Below are positions 27,258 through 36,229 of a stretch of DNA of 64,000 nucleotides, piece by piece. The stretch covers positions 62,001 through 126,000 of the forward strand of contig CAYREX010000004.1 of the NCBI GenBank assembly GCA_964423505.1, read 5' to 3'. The stretch is from CAYREX01 sp964423505. GTDB lineage: Bacteria > Fermentibacterota > Fermentibacteria > Fermentibacterales > JCC-6. The position numbers and the translations under genes are program-made. Every line of letters starts with the position of its first letter. Position 1 is the stretch's first letter. Below the pieces are notes generated by a model. It was not told the origin of the DNA. It saw nothing but the letters and a program-made list of their open reading frames with translations, and made no database searches.

Positions 27258-27449
27258 ATGCGATGTAAGTGTGAGAGGAAGCCCGATATGGGATACGAGG
27301 GGGAGCCGGTGAGGACAGTTGATGGATGGGGTACCGGCCTGGGGTTGCTCAGCGGGACGGTGCTCATAGTCCTTGGCGCCACCTGCGGCCTGCCGGTACT
27401 GATCGTGCTGGGGGCGCTGGCCTTCTCGCTGACGCTCATCGAGCTATGA
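27258..27449 (+). CDS. Small two-helix membrane protein
   Basis: 63 residues from ATG 27258, behind GAGGGAG. A Cys/Lys-rich N-terminus (MRCKCERKPDM) is followed by two short hydrophobic helices (GLGLLSGTVLIVLGA and LPVLIVLGALAFSLTLIEL). The same ORF could start at 27183, but that leader region overlaps promoter-like sequence and lacks a Shine-Dalgarno. Its last 14 bases overlap the end of the convergent gene. No family recognised. Confidence 0.45.
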   Translation: MRCKCERKPDMGYEGEPVRTVDGWGTGLGLLSGTVLIVLGATCGLPVLIVLGALAFSLTLIEL

Positions 27450-27939
27450 GGTCGCCCGGTCGGAGGGGGTCGGGCGGCCTCGTCTCGCCAAGGACCAGGA
27501 GCTTCAGGCTGCCCAGGGCCATTGCCGCCGCGAACCCGTAGCCCGGACGCAGCAGCGGGAGCAGCGTCCCCATCGGCCTGAGCTCGGGCAGGGGGCCGCC
27601 CTTCCGGGCGGTCTCCGCTCTCCTCACGTCGAACCATGCGAGGAAGCCGTCCGGGGTTGCGGCCCCCGGTCCGGTCTGAACGAGAAGGTCGCACCCGGCC
27701 GCGGCCATGGCGTCGAGGGAGACCGGCCATCCCTCCGGAGGGACCACCAGGGCCCGCCTGCCGCAGGCGAATACAATGCCGTACCGGCCCCGCCCCCCGG
27801 GCGGTGCGTCCGAAAGCCAGCAGGGGACCCGCATCCGCAGGAACCACCTCCTGGCCGCGGACTCGCAGTCGACGAGCAGCCGGGCATCCGCAGCCACCGC
27901 CTTTCGGGACCCGGCCGGGTGTCCGCCCTCATTGCGCAT
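27436..27939 (-). CDS. Hypothetical protein, 167 residues
   Basis: Begins at ATG 27939 with AGGAAAGGG upstream and diverges from gcvT by 80 bases. The N-terminal part contains RLLVDCESAARRWFLRM and a beta-rich stretch RYGIVFACGRRALVVPP; the C-terminal part is moderately hydrophobic (PLLRPGYGFAAAMALGSLKLLVLG). No catalytic motif or family recognised. Codon use matches the neighbouring genes, which supports it being real. Confidence 0.5.
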   Translation of the reverse strand: MRNEGGHPAGSRKAVAADARLLVDCESAARRWFLRMRVPCWLSDAPPGGRGRYGIVFACGRRALVVPPEGWPVSLDAMAAAGCDLLVQTGPGAATPDGFLAWFDVRRAETARKGGPLPELRPMGTLLPLLRPGYGFAAAMALGSLKLLVLGETRPPDPLRPGDLIAR

Positions 27940-27960
27940 CCGGTCCCTTTCCTGTACATT
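27932..27960 (+). promoter_or_regulatory. Candidate promoter of the gcvT operon
   Basis: TTGCGC (27932-27937) and TACATT (27955-27960) lie 17 bases apart, 60 bases before the gcvT ATG. The roughly 53-base leader is too short to hold a tandem glycine riboswitch, and no such element is seen. The -35 overlaps the start of the divergent gene. Confidence 0.4.
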
Positions 27961-28019
27961 CCCGGGTGCATATCCGCTCGATCACGCCACGGAGACGGCA
28001 ACCCCACGGGAGATGAGCC

Positions 28020-29120
28020 ATGGACAGGAAGACCCCGCTGTACGAGAGGCACGTGGAGCTGGGAGCACGCATGGAGCCCTTCGCCGGTTTCATGATGCCC
28101 ATAAAGTATACCAGCGTGAGGGAGGAGCACAACGCCGTCCGTGAGAACGTGGGCGTCTTCGACCTCTCTCACATGGGCGAGATCAGGGTGAGCGGCGAGG
28201 GGGCCACCGCCTACCTGGACAACCTGCTCACCAACGACGCGGACGTGCCGGCGGGCAAGGCCTTCTACTCGGCCATGTGCTATCCCGACGGCGGAATCGT
28301 CGATGACCTGGTGGTCTACAGGCTGGCGGGAGACGAGTACCTGGCCGTTGTCAACGCCTCGAACATCGAGAAGGACTGGGCCTGGATGAACAGCCACACG
28401 GAGGGCTTCGACGTCGAGCTCGCGAACGAGAGCTACGATACAGCCCTCATAGCCGTCCAGGGGCCGAAGGCCCAGGCCCTGCTCTCGCAGCTCACCGACA
28501 CCGACCTGGAGGCTGTCGACTACTATGCGCACAGCTCGGGAGAGGTCGCCGGCAGGCCGGCCCTCATCGCCAGGACCGGCTACACCGGCGAGGACGGCTT
28601 CGAGGTATACGTGGCGAACCCGGACGCCGCCGCCGTATGGGACGCCGTCATGGAGGCGGGCTCGGGGATGGACGCCATGCCCGTGGGCCTCGGGGCCAGG
28701 GACACGCTCAGGCTCGAGGTGGGCTACCTGCTCTACGGCAGCGACATGGACCACACCACGACCCCGGTCGAGGCCAGGCTGAGCTGGGTCCTGAAGCTGA
28801 AGACCGACAAGGACTTCATCGGCCGGGAGGTCATCAGCCGGCAGAAGAGCGACAGACCGGCGAGGTACATCGTCGGCATGGAGGCTCTCGGCAAGGGCTT
28901 TCCCAGGCACGGCACCATGCTCTTCGAGGGCGACAGGAAGGTGGGGATGGTGACAAGCGGCTCCCTGGCGCCTGCGCTGGGTCACGGCGTCTGCCTGGGC
29001 TACGTCGAGCGCGGCACACACAAGCGGGGCACCGAGCTCGAGGCGGAGGTGCGGGGCCGCCGGATACCGGTTCGGATAGTCGGCCTGCCCTTCTACAAGG
29101 AAGGCAGCAGGAGGAGTTGA
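28020..29120 (+). CDS. gcvT: Aminomethyltransferase (glycine cleavage T protein)
   Basis: 366 residues, normal length. N-terminal KTPLYERHVELGARMEPFAGFMMPIKY, NVGVFDLSHMGEI and the folate-site region RTGYTGEDGFEVY, LGARDTLRLEVGYLLYG identify GcvT, which transfers the methylene group from the aminomethyl-lipoyl H protein to tetrahydrofolate. A GGGAGATG Shine-Dalgarno precedes the ATG. First of four glycine cleavage genes; folate synthesis genes folE/folP lie about 19 kb away. The L protein (lpd) is not in the window. Confidence 0.96.
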   Translation: MDRKTPLYERHVELGARMEPFAGFMMPIKYTSVREEHNAVRENVGVFDLSHMGEIRVSGEGATAYLDNLLTNDADVPAGKAFYSAMCYPDGGIVDDLVVYRLAGDEYLAVVNASNIEKDWAWMNSHTEGFDVELANESYDTALIAVQGPKAQALLSQLTDTDLEAVDYYAHSSGEVAGRPALIARTGYTGEDGFEVYVANPDAAAVWDAVMEAGSGMDAMPVGLGARDTLRLEVGYLLYGSDMDHTTTPVEARLSWVLKLKTDKDFIGREVISRQKSDRPARYIVGMEALGKGFPRHGTMLFEGDRKVGMVTSGSLAPALGHGVCLGYVERGTHKRGTELEAEVRGRRIPVRIVGLPFYKEGSRRS

Positions 29121-29170
29121 GAGAGTGATCCACGGGCTCGCACGCGAGCCGGCCAACGGGAGGAGAGTCG

Positions 29171-29557
29171 ATGTCGAACATCCCTGACGGTCTCAGGTAT
29201 ACTGATACCCACGAGTGGCTGGAGGACCTCGGAGACGGCGAGTACAAGCTGGGGATAAGCTGGTACGCGCAGGACCAGATGGGCGAGATAGTGATGGTGG
29301 ACGTGCCCGGGAGTGGCGACTTCTCGAAGGGTGACGCCCTCGGGTCGCTGGAGGCGGTGAAGACCGCCGAGGACTTCTACGCCCCCTTCGACTGCACCGT
29401 GGTGCGGGCCAACCCGGACCTGGAGGACGAGCCGGCCCTGGTCAACGAGGACCCCTACGGACGCGGCTGGGTACTCGTGCTGAAGACCGATGACCGGAGC
29501 GGCTTCGAGTCTCTCAAGACGGCGTCCGAGTACGCCTCCTTCATAGGCGAAGAGTAG
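29171..29557 (+). CDS. gcvH: Glycine cleavage system H protein
   Basis: 128 residues. RYTDTHEWLED at the start and the lipoylation motif GSLEAVKTAED with Lys64 identify GcvH, the lipoyl shuttle between the P, T and L proteins. It lies 50 bases after gcvT behind GGGAGGAGAG and three bases before gcvPA. Confidence 0.96.
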   Translation: MSNIPDGLRYTDTHEWLEDLGDGEYKLGISWYAQDQMGEIVMVDVPGSGDFSKGDALGSLEAVKTAEDFYAPFDCTVVRANPDLEDEPALVNEDPYGRGWVLVLKTDDRSGFESLKTASEYASFIGEE

Positions 29558-29560
29558 CCC

Positions 29561-30916
29561 ATGGGCCGGTACCTCCCGAACCTCTCCGGGCAGCGGGAGC
29601 GCATGCTCCGCGAGATCGGTGCCGAGCGCTTCGAGGACCTCCTCGCCCCCATACCGGATGACTGCCGGTGCGGTGGTCCCGTGGACCTCCCGCCGCCGGC
29701 ATCCGAGCTTGAGCTCCAGCGCGAGGCCGAGGAGCTCCTCTCCCGCAACCGTGGCGCCGGCCTCACCTGCTTCGCCGGCGCCGGCGCGTACGACCACTTC
29801 ATACCCGCCGCCGTCCGTCACATGCTGCTCCGAAGCGAGCTCTACACGGCCTACACGCCCTACCAGGCGGAGGTGAGCCAGGGGACCCTCCAGTCCATAT
29901 TCGAGTACCAGACCATGATAGCACGACTGACCGGCATGGAGATGGCGAACGCCTCCATGTACGACGGGGCAAGCGCCGCCGCCGAGGCCCTCCTCATGGC
30001 CATGAGGGTCCGGAGGAGGGAGAGGGTGCTCGTCGCCGGCTCGCTGAACCCCAGGTGGCTGAACGTCGTCAGGACCTACCTCGGTCGGGGCGGCTTCGAG
30101 ATCAACGAGGTCCCGTTCGGGGATGACGGCAGGCTGGACCTGGAAGCCCTCCGCGAGCTGCTCGCCGGGGACGTTGCCGGCCTGCTGGTTCAGTACCCCT
30201 CCTACTTCGGTCTGGTGGAGGATCTGGCCCCGCTTGCGGAAGCGGTCCACGAGGCCGGTGCGCTCCTGGTGATTGCCGCCGACCCCGTTGCGCTGCCGCT
30301 CCTCCGCAGTCCGGGGGACGCCGGGGCCGACATAGTGGTCGGCGAGGGTCAGAGCATGGGCGTGCCGCTCTCCTACGGCGGCCCCTACGCCGGCTTCATG
30401 GCTTCCGGGATGCGCCTCGTGAGGAAGATGCCCGGCAGGATCATCGGCAGGACGGTGGACAGGGCCGGTCAGACCGGCTACGTGATGACGCTGCAGACCA
30501 GGGAGCAGCACATACGGCGCGAGAAGGCGACCAGCAACATCTGCACGAACCAGGCGCTCATGGCGCTGGCCACGACCGTCTACCTCTCCCTCATGGGTGA
30601 GGAGGGCTTCCGGGAGGTCTCCTCCCAGTGCTACCACCGGAGCCACTACCTCGAGGCCAGGCTGAGGGAGGTACCCGGCGTCGGACGGGTGTTCGGCGAA
30701 ACGCCCTTCTTCAGGGAGTTCGTGCTGGAGTATCCGGTGGACGCCGGGATCCTCCTGGAGAGGCTGGCCGACGAGGAGGAGATACTCGCCGGTGTCCCGC
30801 TTCCCGGCCTGGGGCCGGGGGCGCTACTGACGGCGGTCACCGAGAAGAGGACCAGGGAGGAGATGGACCGGCTGGCCGAGGCGGTCGGGAGGATATGCGG
30901 GGAGGTGACCGGATGA
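29561..30916 (+). CDS. gcvPA: Glycine dehydrogenase (decarboxylating) subunit 1
   Basis: 451 residues, the usual size for the N-terminal half of split P protein. Characteristic segments are FAGAGAYDHFIPAAVRHM, TAYTPYQAEVSQGTLQSIFEYQ, MANASMYDGASAAAEA and the end region EKATSNICTNQALMAL. With GcvPB it forms the PLP enzyme that decarboxylates glycine and loads the aminomethyl group on GcvH. Overlaps gcvPB by ATGA. Confidence 0.96.
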   Translation: MGRYLPNLSGQRERMLREIGAERFEDLLAPIPDDCRCGGPVDLPPPASELELQREAEELLSRNRGAGLTCFAGAGAYDHFIPAAVRHMLLRSELYTAYTPYQAEVSQGTLQSIFEYQTMIARLTGMEMANASMYDGASAAAEALLMAMRVRRRERVLVAGSLNPRWLNVVRTYLGRGGFEINEVPFGDDGRLDLEALRELLAGDVAGLLVQYPSYFGLVEDLAPLAEAVHEAGALLVIAADPVALPLLRSPGDAGADIVVGEGQSMGVPLSYGGPYAGFMASGMRLVRKMPGRIIGRTVDRAGQTGYVMTLQTREQHIRREKATSNICTNQALMALATTVYLSLMGEEGFREVSSQCYHRSHYLEARLREVPGVGRVFGETPFFREFVLEYPVDAGILLERLADEEEILAGVPLPGLGPGALLTAVTEKRTREEMDRLAEAVGRICGEVTG

Positions 30917-32373
30917 GGACCATCTTCGAGATGAGCGCGCCGGGCAGGCGCGGCGCCGACCTCCCGCGGCTGGACGTCCCCGAGGCCCCGGAGCTCCCGG
31001 AGGAGCTGCGCAGGGAGAGGGAGGGCCGGACAGGCCTCCCCGGGGTTACGGAGGGACAGGCGGTCAGGCACTACGTCAACGTATCCTCCATGAACTACCA
31101 TGTGGACAGGGGGCTCTACCCCCTCGGCTCCTGCACCATGAAGTACAACCCGAAGCACCACGAGGACCTGGCCGCGATGCCGGGCCTCGCCGACCTCCAT
31201 CCGCTGGTGCCCGACCACATGGCGGAGGGGATACTGGAGCTGGCACGGAGGCTCGGAAGCTACCTCTGCGGTATAACCGGCTTCGACTCGGTGACGCTCC
31301 AGCCCGCGGCCGGAGCCCAGGGCGAGCTCTGCGGCATCATGCTCATAAAGAGCCACCTGGAGTCCATCGGAGAGGGGCACAGGAACGAGGTCCTGATGCC
31401 GGACTCGGCGCACGGGACCAACCCGGCCACGTCGACCCTGGCCGGATGCAGGACCGTCGGTGTGAGCTCCAACGAGCTCGGAGAGGTCGACCCGGAGGAC
31501 CTCCGGGCCAAGGTCGGGCCGAGCACGGCCGCCTTCATGCTCACCAACCCGAACACCCTGGGGCTGTTCGAGTCCAGGATAAGGGAGCTGACCGACATAG
31601 TGCACGAAGCCGGCGGGCTCAACTACATGGACGGCGCCAACATGAACGCCCTCATGGGCATAGGGAAACCCGCCCTGATGGGCTTCGACTGCTGCCACCT
31701 GAACCTCCACAAGACCTTCTCGACGCCCCACGGGGGCGGAGGTCCGGGCTCCGGGCCGGTGGTCTGCACGGCGGAGCTGGCTCCTTACCTTCCGGAGCCG
31801 GTGGTCGCCCTGGGGGAGGACGGAGCGCCGACGCTGTCTCGGCCGACGGACTCCTTCGGCAGACTCATGGCCTTCCACGGCCATCCCGGCGTCTGGATAA
31901 AGGCCTGGGCCTATATCCGCGCGATGGGAGCGGAGGGCCTGCGGGAGGTCAGCGAGGGAGCTCTGCTCGCGGCGAACTACCTGAAGGCCCGGCTCTCGCC
32001 CCACTTCGACGTCCCGTTCGACCACGGGCCCTGCATGCACGAGTTCGTCCTCTCCGGCGACCGGCAGGCGGAGAGGGGGGTGAAGACGATGGACATGGCG
32101 AAGAGGCTCCTCGACTACGGTTTCCACGCTCCCACCGTCTACTTTCCTCTCATCGTCCGGGAGGCGATGATGGTCGAGCCGACCGAGACCGAGAGCCTGG
32201 AGGAGCTGGACGCCTTCGCCGACGCGCTGATCTCCATTGCCGGGGAGGTGCTGGAGAAGCCCCACCTGGTCACCGACGCCCCGGTGAACACGCCGGTGCT
32301 CAGGCTTGACGAGGTCAGGGCCGTGAAGCAGCTATGCATCGTCGAGCCCCTCGAAGGGGAGGGCGAGGAATAG
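30913..32373 (+). CDS. gcvPB: Glycine dehydrogenase (decarboxylating) subunit 2
   Basis: 486 residues from ATG 30913, overlapping the gcvPA stop; a longer ORF start at 30628 lies inside gcvPA and is rejected. YPLGSCTMKYNPK, QPAAGAQGEL, DSAHGTNPAT and the PLP-lysine segment HLNLHKTFSTPHGGGGPG identify the catalytic half of split glycine decarboxylase. The end overlaps or abuts the next gene without a terminator, so expression probably continues into the downstream MutL/DUF6754 module. Confidence 0.96.
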   Translation: MRTIFEMSAPGRRGADLPRLDVPEAPELPEELRREREGRTGLPGVTEGQAVRHYVNVSSMNYHVDRGLYPLGSCTMKYNPKHHEDLAAMPGLADLHPLVPDHMAEGILELARRLGSYLCGITGFDSVTLQPAAGAQGELCGIMLIKSHLESIGEGHRNEVLMPDSAHGTNPATSTLAGCRTVGVSSNELGEVDPEDLRAKVGPSTAAFMLTNPNTLGLFESRIRELTDIVHEAGGLNYMDGANMNALMGIGKPALMGFDCCHLNLHKTFSTPHGGGGPGSGPVVCTAELAPYLPEPVVALGEDGAPTLSRPTDSFGRLMAFHGHPGVWIKAWAYIRAMGAEGLREVSEGALLAANYLKARLSPHFDVPFDHGPCMHEFVLSGDRQAERGVKTMDMAKRLLDYGFHAPTVYFPLIVREAMMVEPTETESLEELDAFADALISIAGEVLEKPHLVTDAPVNTPVLRLDEVRAVKQLCIVEPLEGEGEE

Positions 32374-32819
32374 AGGTCAACGACCCGTCCGACGGAGCGG
32401 AGGTCCTGGAGTGGACCTCTCACCCGGCCCGGGAGAGGCCGCTGGCCACGGCCCTGCTGGTGCTGATAATCCTGCTGGCGGGGATGACGGCGGCGGTCGT
32501 CATGGGCAACGCCTGGTGGGGCTTCCTGGGCGTCGCCCTGCTCTTCCTCTCTCTGTGGACCTACTTCCTCCCCACCAGGTTCCGCATAGACGGGGAAGGG
32601 GTATCGAAGAAGTCCGTCTTCGGGACGGAGAGGAAGCCCTGGGGAGAGGTCAGGAAGGTCATCCCCGACAGGTACGGGGTCCTGCTGAGCCCCTTTCCGC
32701 AGGATACAAGGCTGGCTAAGTTCCGGGGACTGTCGGTTCAGTTCGCGGGGAACGGAGAGGAAGTACTTGAGGCCATCCGACGGCATGTGGTCGGAGCCCC
32801 TGACCAACGTAGAGGGTGA
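32334..32819 (+). CDS. Two-helix membrane protein with PH-like domain
   Basis: Two membrane helices (LATALLVLIILLAGMTAAVVM and FLGVALLFLSLWTYFLP) are followed by a small PH-like beta domain (TRFRIDGEGVSKKSVFG, PWGEVRKVIPD, FRGLSVQF, final helix EEVLEAIRRHV). The arrangement is common in bacterial membrane PH-like proteins. The start is uncertain. ATG 32334 lies 40 bases inside gcvPB without a good Shine-Dalgarno; GGGGAGGG at 32356-32363 would better serve a non-standard ATA at 32370 (overlapping the gcvPB TAG), and GGAGCGGAGG could serve CTG 32406. The function in the following module is unknown. Confidence 0.65.
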   Translation: MHRRAPRRGGRGIEVNDPSDGAEVLEWTSHPARERPLATALLVLIILLAGMTAAVVMGNAWWGFLGVALLFLSLWTYFLPTRFRIDGEGVSKKSVFGTERKPWGEVRKVIPDRYGVLLSPFPQDTRLAKFRGLSVQFAGNGEEVLEAIRRHVVGAPDQRRG

Positions 32820-33225
32820 GGAGGACTACTCCGACCTCATAGGGAAGCTCGCCCGGGAGATAACCGAGAGGCAGCTCGCGGTGCCGGCCATAGTGCTGCT
32901 GGAGTCCATAAAGCCGCTCTCCTTCCTGGGCAACCAGCTGCTCATCTTTGCGAACCCGGTGGTATCGCTGATAGTGAGCTCGCGTGACTACTACAGGTTC
33001 GTTCGTATGATAGAGGATCGAGAGAACGTCGAGAGGCTGACCAGAGCCATCGAGGAGGAAAACGCCATCCTGGTGGCCCGACAGAGGGAGGCCAGGAGGG
33101 AGAGGAGGCGCCGTCGCCGTCCCCTGCTGCGCAGGCTGTTCGGCAAGGGCGGCTCCGGGTCCGAGAACGAGAAGGAGGTAGGAGTCGGTGGCCGGCAAGG
33201 AGATCACCAGGATACTGGCGACTGA
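32767..33225 (+). CDS. Hypothetical protein with membrane-interacting segment and basic tail
   Basis: 152 residues from TTG 32767 (GGAGAGGAAG just upstream); ATG 32785 is the alternative. After a helical start (DYSDLIGKLAREITERQ) comes a hydrophobic stretch (VPAIVLLESIKPLSF... LLIFANPVVSLIVSS), then a charged helix (RFVRMIEDRENVERLTRAIEEE) and a strongly basic tail (RRERRRRRRPLLRR). The hydrophobic part is probably peripheral or hairpin-like. It overlaps the previous gene by 53 bases and the MutL gene by 38, supporting co-translation. No family recognised. Confidence 0.6.
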   Translation: MRPSDGMWSEPLTNVEGEEDYSDLIGKLAREITERQLAVPAIVLLESIKPLSFLGNQLLIFANPVVSLIVSSRDYYRFVRMIEDRENVERLTRAIEEENAILVARQREARRERRRRRRPLLRRLFGKGGSGSENEKEVGVGGRQGDHQDTGD

Positions 33226-35059
33226 CTGCGGGAGCACGACGACGAAGGCCATCCTCATAGAGAGGCGGGACGGAGAGTACCGCCTCATAAGGAGGGGAGA
33301 GGCCCCGACCACCGTCGAGGCCCCGGCCGAGGACGTTACCAAGGGCGTGCTGAACGCGGTCGGAGAGATCGAGGACCTCGAAGGACGGGAACTCCTCAGA
33401 CGCGACGGCGAGGGGATAATGGTCTCCAGGGACGGTCAGGGGGGAGTCGACGTCTACATGTCCACCTCCTCGGCCGGCGGAGGCCTCCAGATGACCGTCG
33501 CCGGAGTAGTGAAGAGCATGACCGGTGAGAGCGCCCAGAGGGCGGCTCTCGGCGCCGGTGCGATAGTCATGGACGTCGTGGCCTCCAACGACGGGAGGCT
33601 TCCCCACGAGAAGGTGGCCGACATCAGGCGGCTCAGGCCGGACATGATCCTCCTCTCCGGCGGGGTCGACGGCGGCACGATAGACCACGTGGTGGAGCTC
33701 GCCGACGTCATCAGGGCGGCGGACCCGAAGCCGAGGTTCGGCGTCGGCTACAAGCTCCCGGTCATCTACGCCGGCAACGTCGACGCCAGGGAGGCGGTGA
33801 GCGGCGAGCTCGGCGACTCCATGGAGCTGAAGGTCGTCGAGAACATCAGGCCGGTCCTCGAGAGGGAGAACCTCGGCCCGGCAAGGGACATAATCCACGA
33901 GCTCTTCATGGAGCACGTCATGGCCCAGGCGCCCGGCTACGCGAAGCTCATGAGCTGGACCGGCATGTGGGAGGACCAGGAGTGGTCCGAGGTGGCGATA
34001 ATGCCCACCCCGGGAGCGGTCGGCAAGCTGATAGAGACCGTCGCGAGTAACGAGGACATAGAGGTGATGGGCGTCGACATAGGCGGCGCGACCACAGACG
34101 TCTTCAGCGTCTTCGGCAGGGGCGACGGGGCGGTCTTCAACAGGACCGTCTCCGCGAACCTCGGCATGAGCTACAGCGTCTCGAACGTCCTGGCCAGCGC
34201 CGGCCTGGGCAACGTGATGCGCTGGGTGCCGTTCGACATGGAGGAGACGGACCTCCGCAACAGGATACGCAACAAGATGATAAGGCCCACCACGATACCG
34301 CAGCAGCTCAAGGAGCTTGTTGTGGAGCAGGCCATTGCCCGCGAGGCGCTACGCCTTGCGCTGGTGCAGCACAAGGACCTGGCCACCGGCCTGAAGGGAG
34401 TGGCCCAGGAGCGGACCATAGGCGACGCCTTCGAGCAGACCCAGACAGGGGCCACCCTCGTGGACATGATGAGCCTCGACCTGCTGATCGGCTCCGGCGG
34501 CGTGCTCTCCCACGCCCCCAGGAGGGTGCAGGCCGCAAGCATGCTGATAGACGCCTTCCTCCCGGAGGGTGTCACGATGCTCGCGGTGGACTCCATCTTC
34601 ATGATGCCCCAGCTCGGCGTGCTCTCGGAGGTTCACCCGAGGGCGGCCACGGAGGTCTTCGACAAGGACTGCCTCATCCGCCTGGGCACCTGCGTGGCCC
34701 CCTCCGGCCAGATGAAGAAGCAGCAGGTCCTCGCCACCGTGGAGATGACCATGCCGGACGGCAGCAGACGGGAGCACAGCATAGAGAGGGGCCGCATGGC
34801 GGTGGTCCCGCTCGGGGTAGGAGAGAAGGCCGAGGCCGTCATCAGGCCGGAAAAGTCCCTGGACGTGGGGGCCGGCGCCGGTCGGGAATGGGAAGGAGAG
34901 CTGGAGGGTGGCGTGACCGGAGTCATCCTCGACGGCAGGGGCAGGCAGCCCTTCCGGCTCCCGGAGGACCGCAAGGAGAGGGTCTCGAAGCTCCAGGAGT
35001 GGGCCGCCTCCCTTGAGTCGTACCCCGAGAGGTACCTCGATCTTGGAGGTGACGAGTAA
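33188..35059 (+). CDS. MutL-family (glutamate mutase MutL-like) ASKHA ATPase
   Basis: 623 residues, GTG start behind GGAGGTAGGAG. N-terminal phosphate-1 motif LATDCGSTTTKAILIE and a second ATP-binding segment GVDIGGATTDVFSVF mark the actin/Hsp70/sugar-kinase fold; LSGGVDGGT and IGSGGVLSHAP are typical of the MutL/GlmL family. Classical MutL sits with adenosylcobalamin glutamate mutase and may reactivate it, but no mutase subunits are found here. Instead it heads a run of membrane proteins, suggesting that this branch uses ATP to drive or gate a membrane complex (inference). Confidence 0.85.
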   Translation: MAGKEITRILATDCGSTTTKAILIERRDGEYRLIRRGEAPTTVEAPAEDVTKGVLNAVGEIEDLEGRELLRRDGEGIMVSRDGQGGVDVYMSTSSAGGGLQMTVAGVVKSMTGESAQRAALGAGAIVMDVVASNDGRLPHEKVADIRRLRPDMILLSGGVDGGTIDHVVELADVIRAADPKPRFGVGYKLPVIYAGNVDAREAVSGELGDSMELKVVENIRPVLERENLGPARDIIHELFMEHVMAQAPGYAKLMSWTGMWEDQEWSEVAIMPTPGAVGKLIETVASNEDIEVMGVDIGGATTDVFSVFGRGDGAVFNRTVSANLGMSYSVSNVLASAGLGNVMRWVPFDMEETDLRNRIRNKMIRPTTIPQQLKELVVEQAIAREALRLALVQHKDLATGLKGVAQERTIGDAFEQTQTGATLVDMMSLDLLIGSGGVLSHAPRRVQAASMLIDAFLPEGVTMLAVDSIFMMPQLGVLSEVHPRAATEVFDKDCLIRLGTCVAPSGQMKKQQVLATVEMTMPDGSRREHSIERGRMAVVPLGVGEKAEAVIRPEKSLDVGAGAGREWEGELEGGVTGVILDGRGRQPFRLPEDRKERVSKLQEWAASLESYPERYLDLGGDE

Positions 35060-36183
35060 TGGCATTCGCATACACCCCGGGGCTGAGGGTCTCTGACGTC
35101 ACCCTGGTCCGCAAGGAGCGCAGGCTGCCGCTGAAGGGCAGGACCCTGGTGGAGGAGGGCGACGAGGTCTCCGCGGAGACTGTCGTGGCCAGGACCGAGC
35201 TCCCCGGCAACGTGAAGATGCTCAACGTCGCCAACGTGATCGGCCTCCCCCCCGCCGACGTGCGGGATCTCCTGATCAAGGAGGAGGGCGCGGCCATCCA
35301 GGAGCGCGAGGTCATCGCCCAGTCGAAGGGCTTCTTCGGTATCTTCAAGACCTCCGTCAGGTCGCCCATAGAGGGTATTTTCGAGAGCTACAACGAGATA
35401 ACGGGTCAGGCCGTGCTCCGGGAGCCGCCGATCCCGGTGCAGGTGGATGCCTACGTGCGCGGCACGGTCAGCGGCATCCTAGAGGACGAGGGAGTGGTCG
35501 TCGACTCCAGGGCCACCCTGGTCCAGGGGATCTTCGGCATAGGCGGGGAGATAAGGGGCGAGCTGAAGATGGTCTGCTCCTCCCCGGAGGAGGAGATATC
35601 GGCCGACTCGCTGGACGAGTCCTGCCGGGGCAAGGTCCTGGTCGGCGGCTCGTTCGTCTCGGTAGAGACCCTGCGCAGGGCCATATCCCTCGGGGTCAAC
35701 GCCATCGTCGTCGGCGGCTTCCATGACAGGGACCTCAAGGACTTCCTCGGCTACGACCTGGGCGTCGCCATCACCGGTCACGAGAAGAAGGGCATAACAC
35801 TGGTCCTGACCGAGGGGTTCGGGAGGATGAAGATGGCGGAGGCCACCTTCGAGCTCCTCCGCTCCCGGGAGGGCATGCTGGCCAGCGTCAACGGCGCTAC
35901 GCAGATAAGGGCGGGCGTAATGAGGCCGGAGGTGGTCATACCGGTGGAGGAGGAGACGAAGACCGCCGGCGGCTCCGGCAAGCAGGCGGGCGCCATGGAC
36001 GTCGGCTCTCCCATAAGATGCATCCGCGCCCCCTACTTCGGGATGATAGGAACGGTCAGGGAGCTCCCGCCCGAGCTGAAGGTGCTGGACTCCGAGGCAA
36101 AGGTCCGCGTGCTGGACGTGGAGTTCGAGGACGGGACGGTGGCGACCGTTCCCAGGGCGAACGTCGAGCTCATAGAGGAGTAG
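35059..36183 (+). CDS. Barrel-sandwich/KOW-like protein of the MutL module
   Basis: 374 residues; the ATG shares one base with the MutL stop (TAATG). The N-terminal half has lipoyl/barrel-sandwich-like strands (LPLKGRTLVEEGDEVSAETVVA; SPIEGIFESYNEITGQAVLRE, as in RnfC-like hybrid folds) but no modifiable Lys motif. The C-terminal ~50 residues resemble a KOW segment (YFGMIGTVRELP, VEFEDGTVATVPRANVELIEE). No membrane helix or signal peptide, so cytoplasmic. I recognise it as the usual companion of MutL-like genes beside DUF6754; the function is unknown. Confidence 0.65.
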   Translation: MAFAYTPGLRVSDVTLVRKERRLPLKGRTLVEEGDEVSAETVVARTELPGNVKMLNVANVIGLPPADVRDLLIKEEGAAIQEREVIAQSKGFFGIFKTSVRSPIEGIFESYNEITGQAVLREPPIPVQVDAYVRGTVSGILEDEGVVVDSRATLVQGIFGIGGEIRGELKMVCSSPEEEISADSLDESCRGKVLVGGSFVSVETLRRAISLGVNAIVVGGFHDRDLKDFLGYDLGVAITGHEKKGITLVLTEGFGRMKMAEATFELLRSREGMLASVNGATQIRAGVMRPEVVIPVEEETKTAGGSGKQAGAMDVGSPIRCIRAPYFGMIGTVRELPPELKVLDSEAKVRVLDVEFEDGTVATVPRANVELIEE

Positions 36184-36229
36184 CCCGGACCGCCGGCATC
36201 GCCGGACGGACCGGACGAAGGGAGGGTTC

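Noticed and set aside
27940..28019. Glycine riboswitch before gcvT
   Set aside because: The spacer is too short for the tandem element and lacks its conserved sequences.
33188..35059. Glutamate mutase locus
   Set aside because: Only the MutL-like ATPase is present; no catalytic or cobalamin-binding subunit (GlmE/GlmS-type) is encoded nearby.
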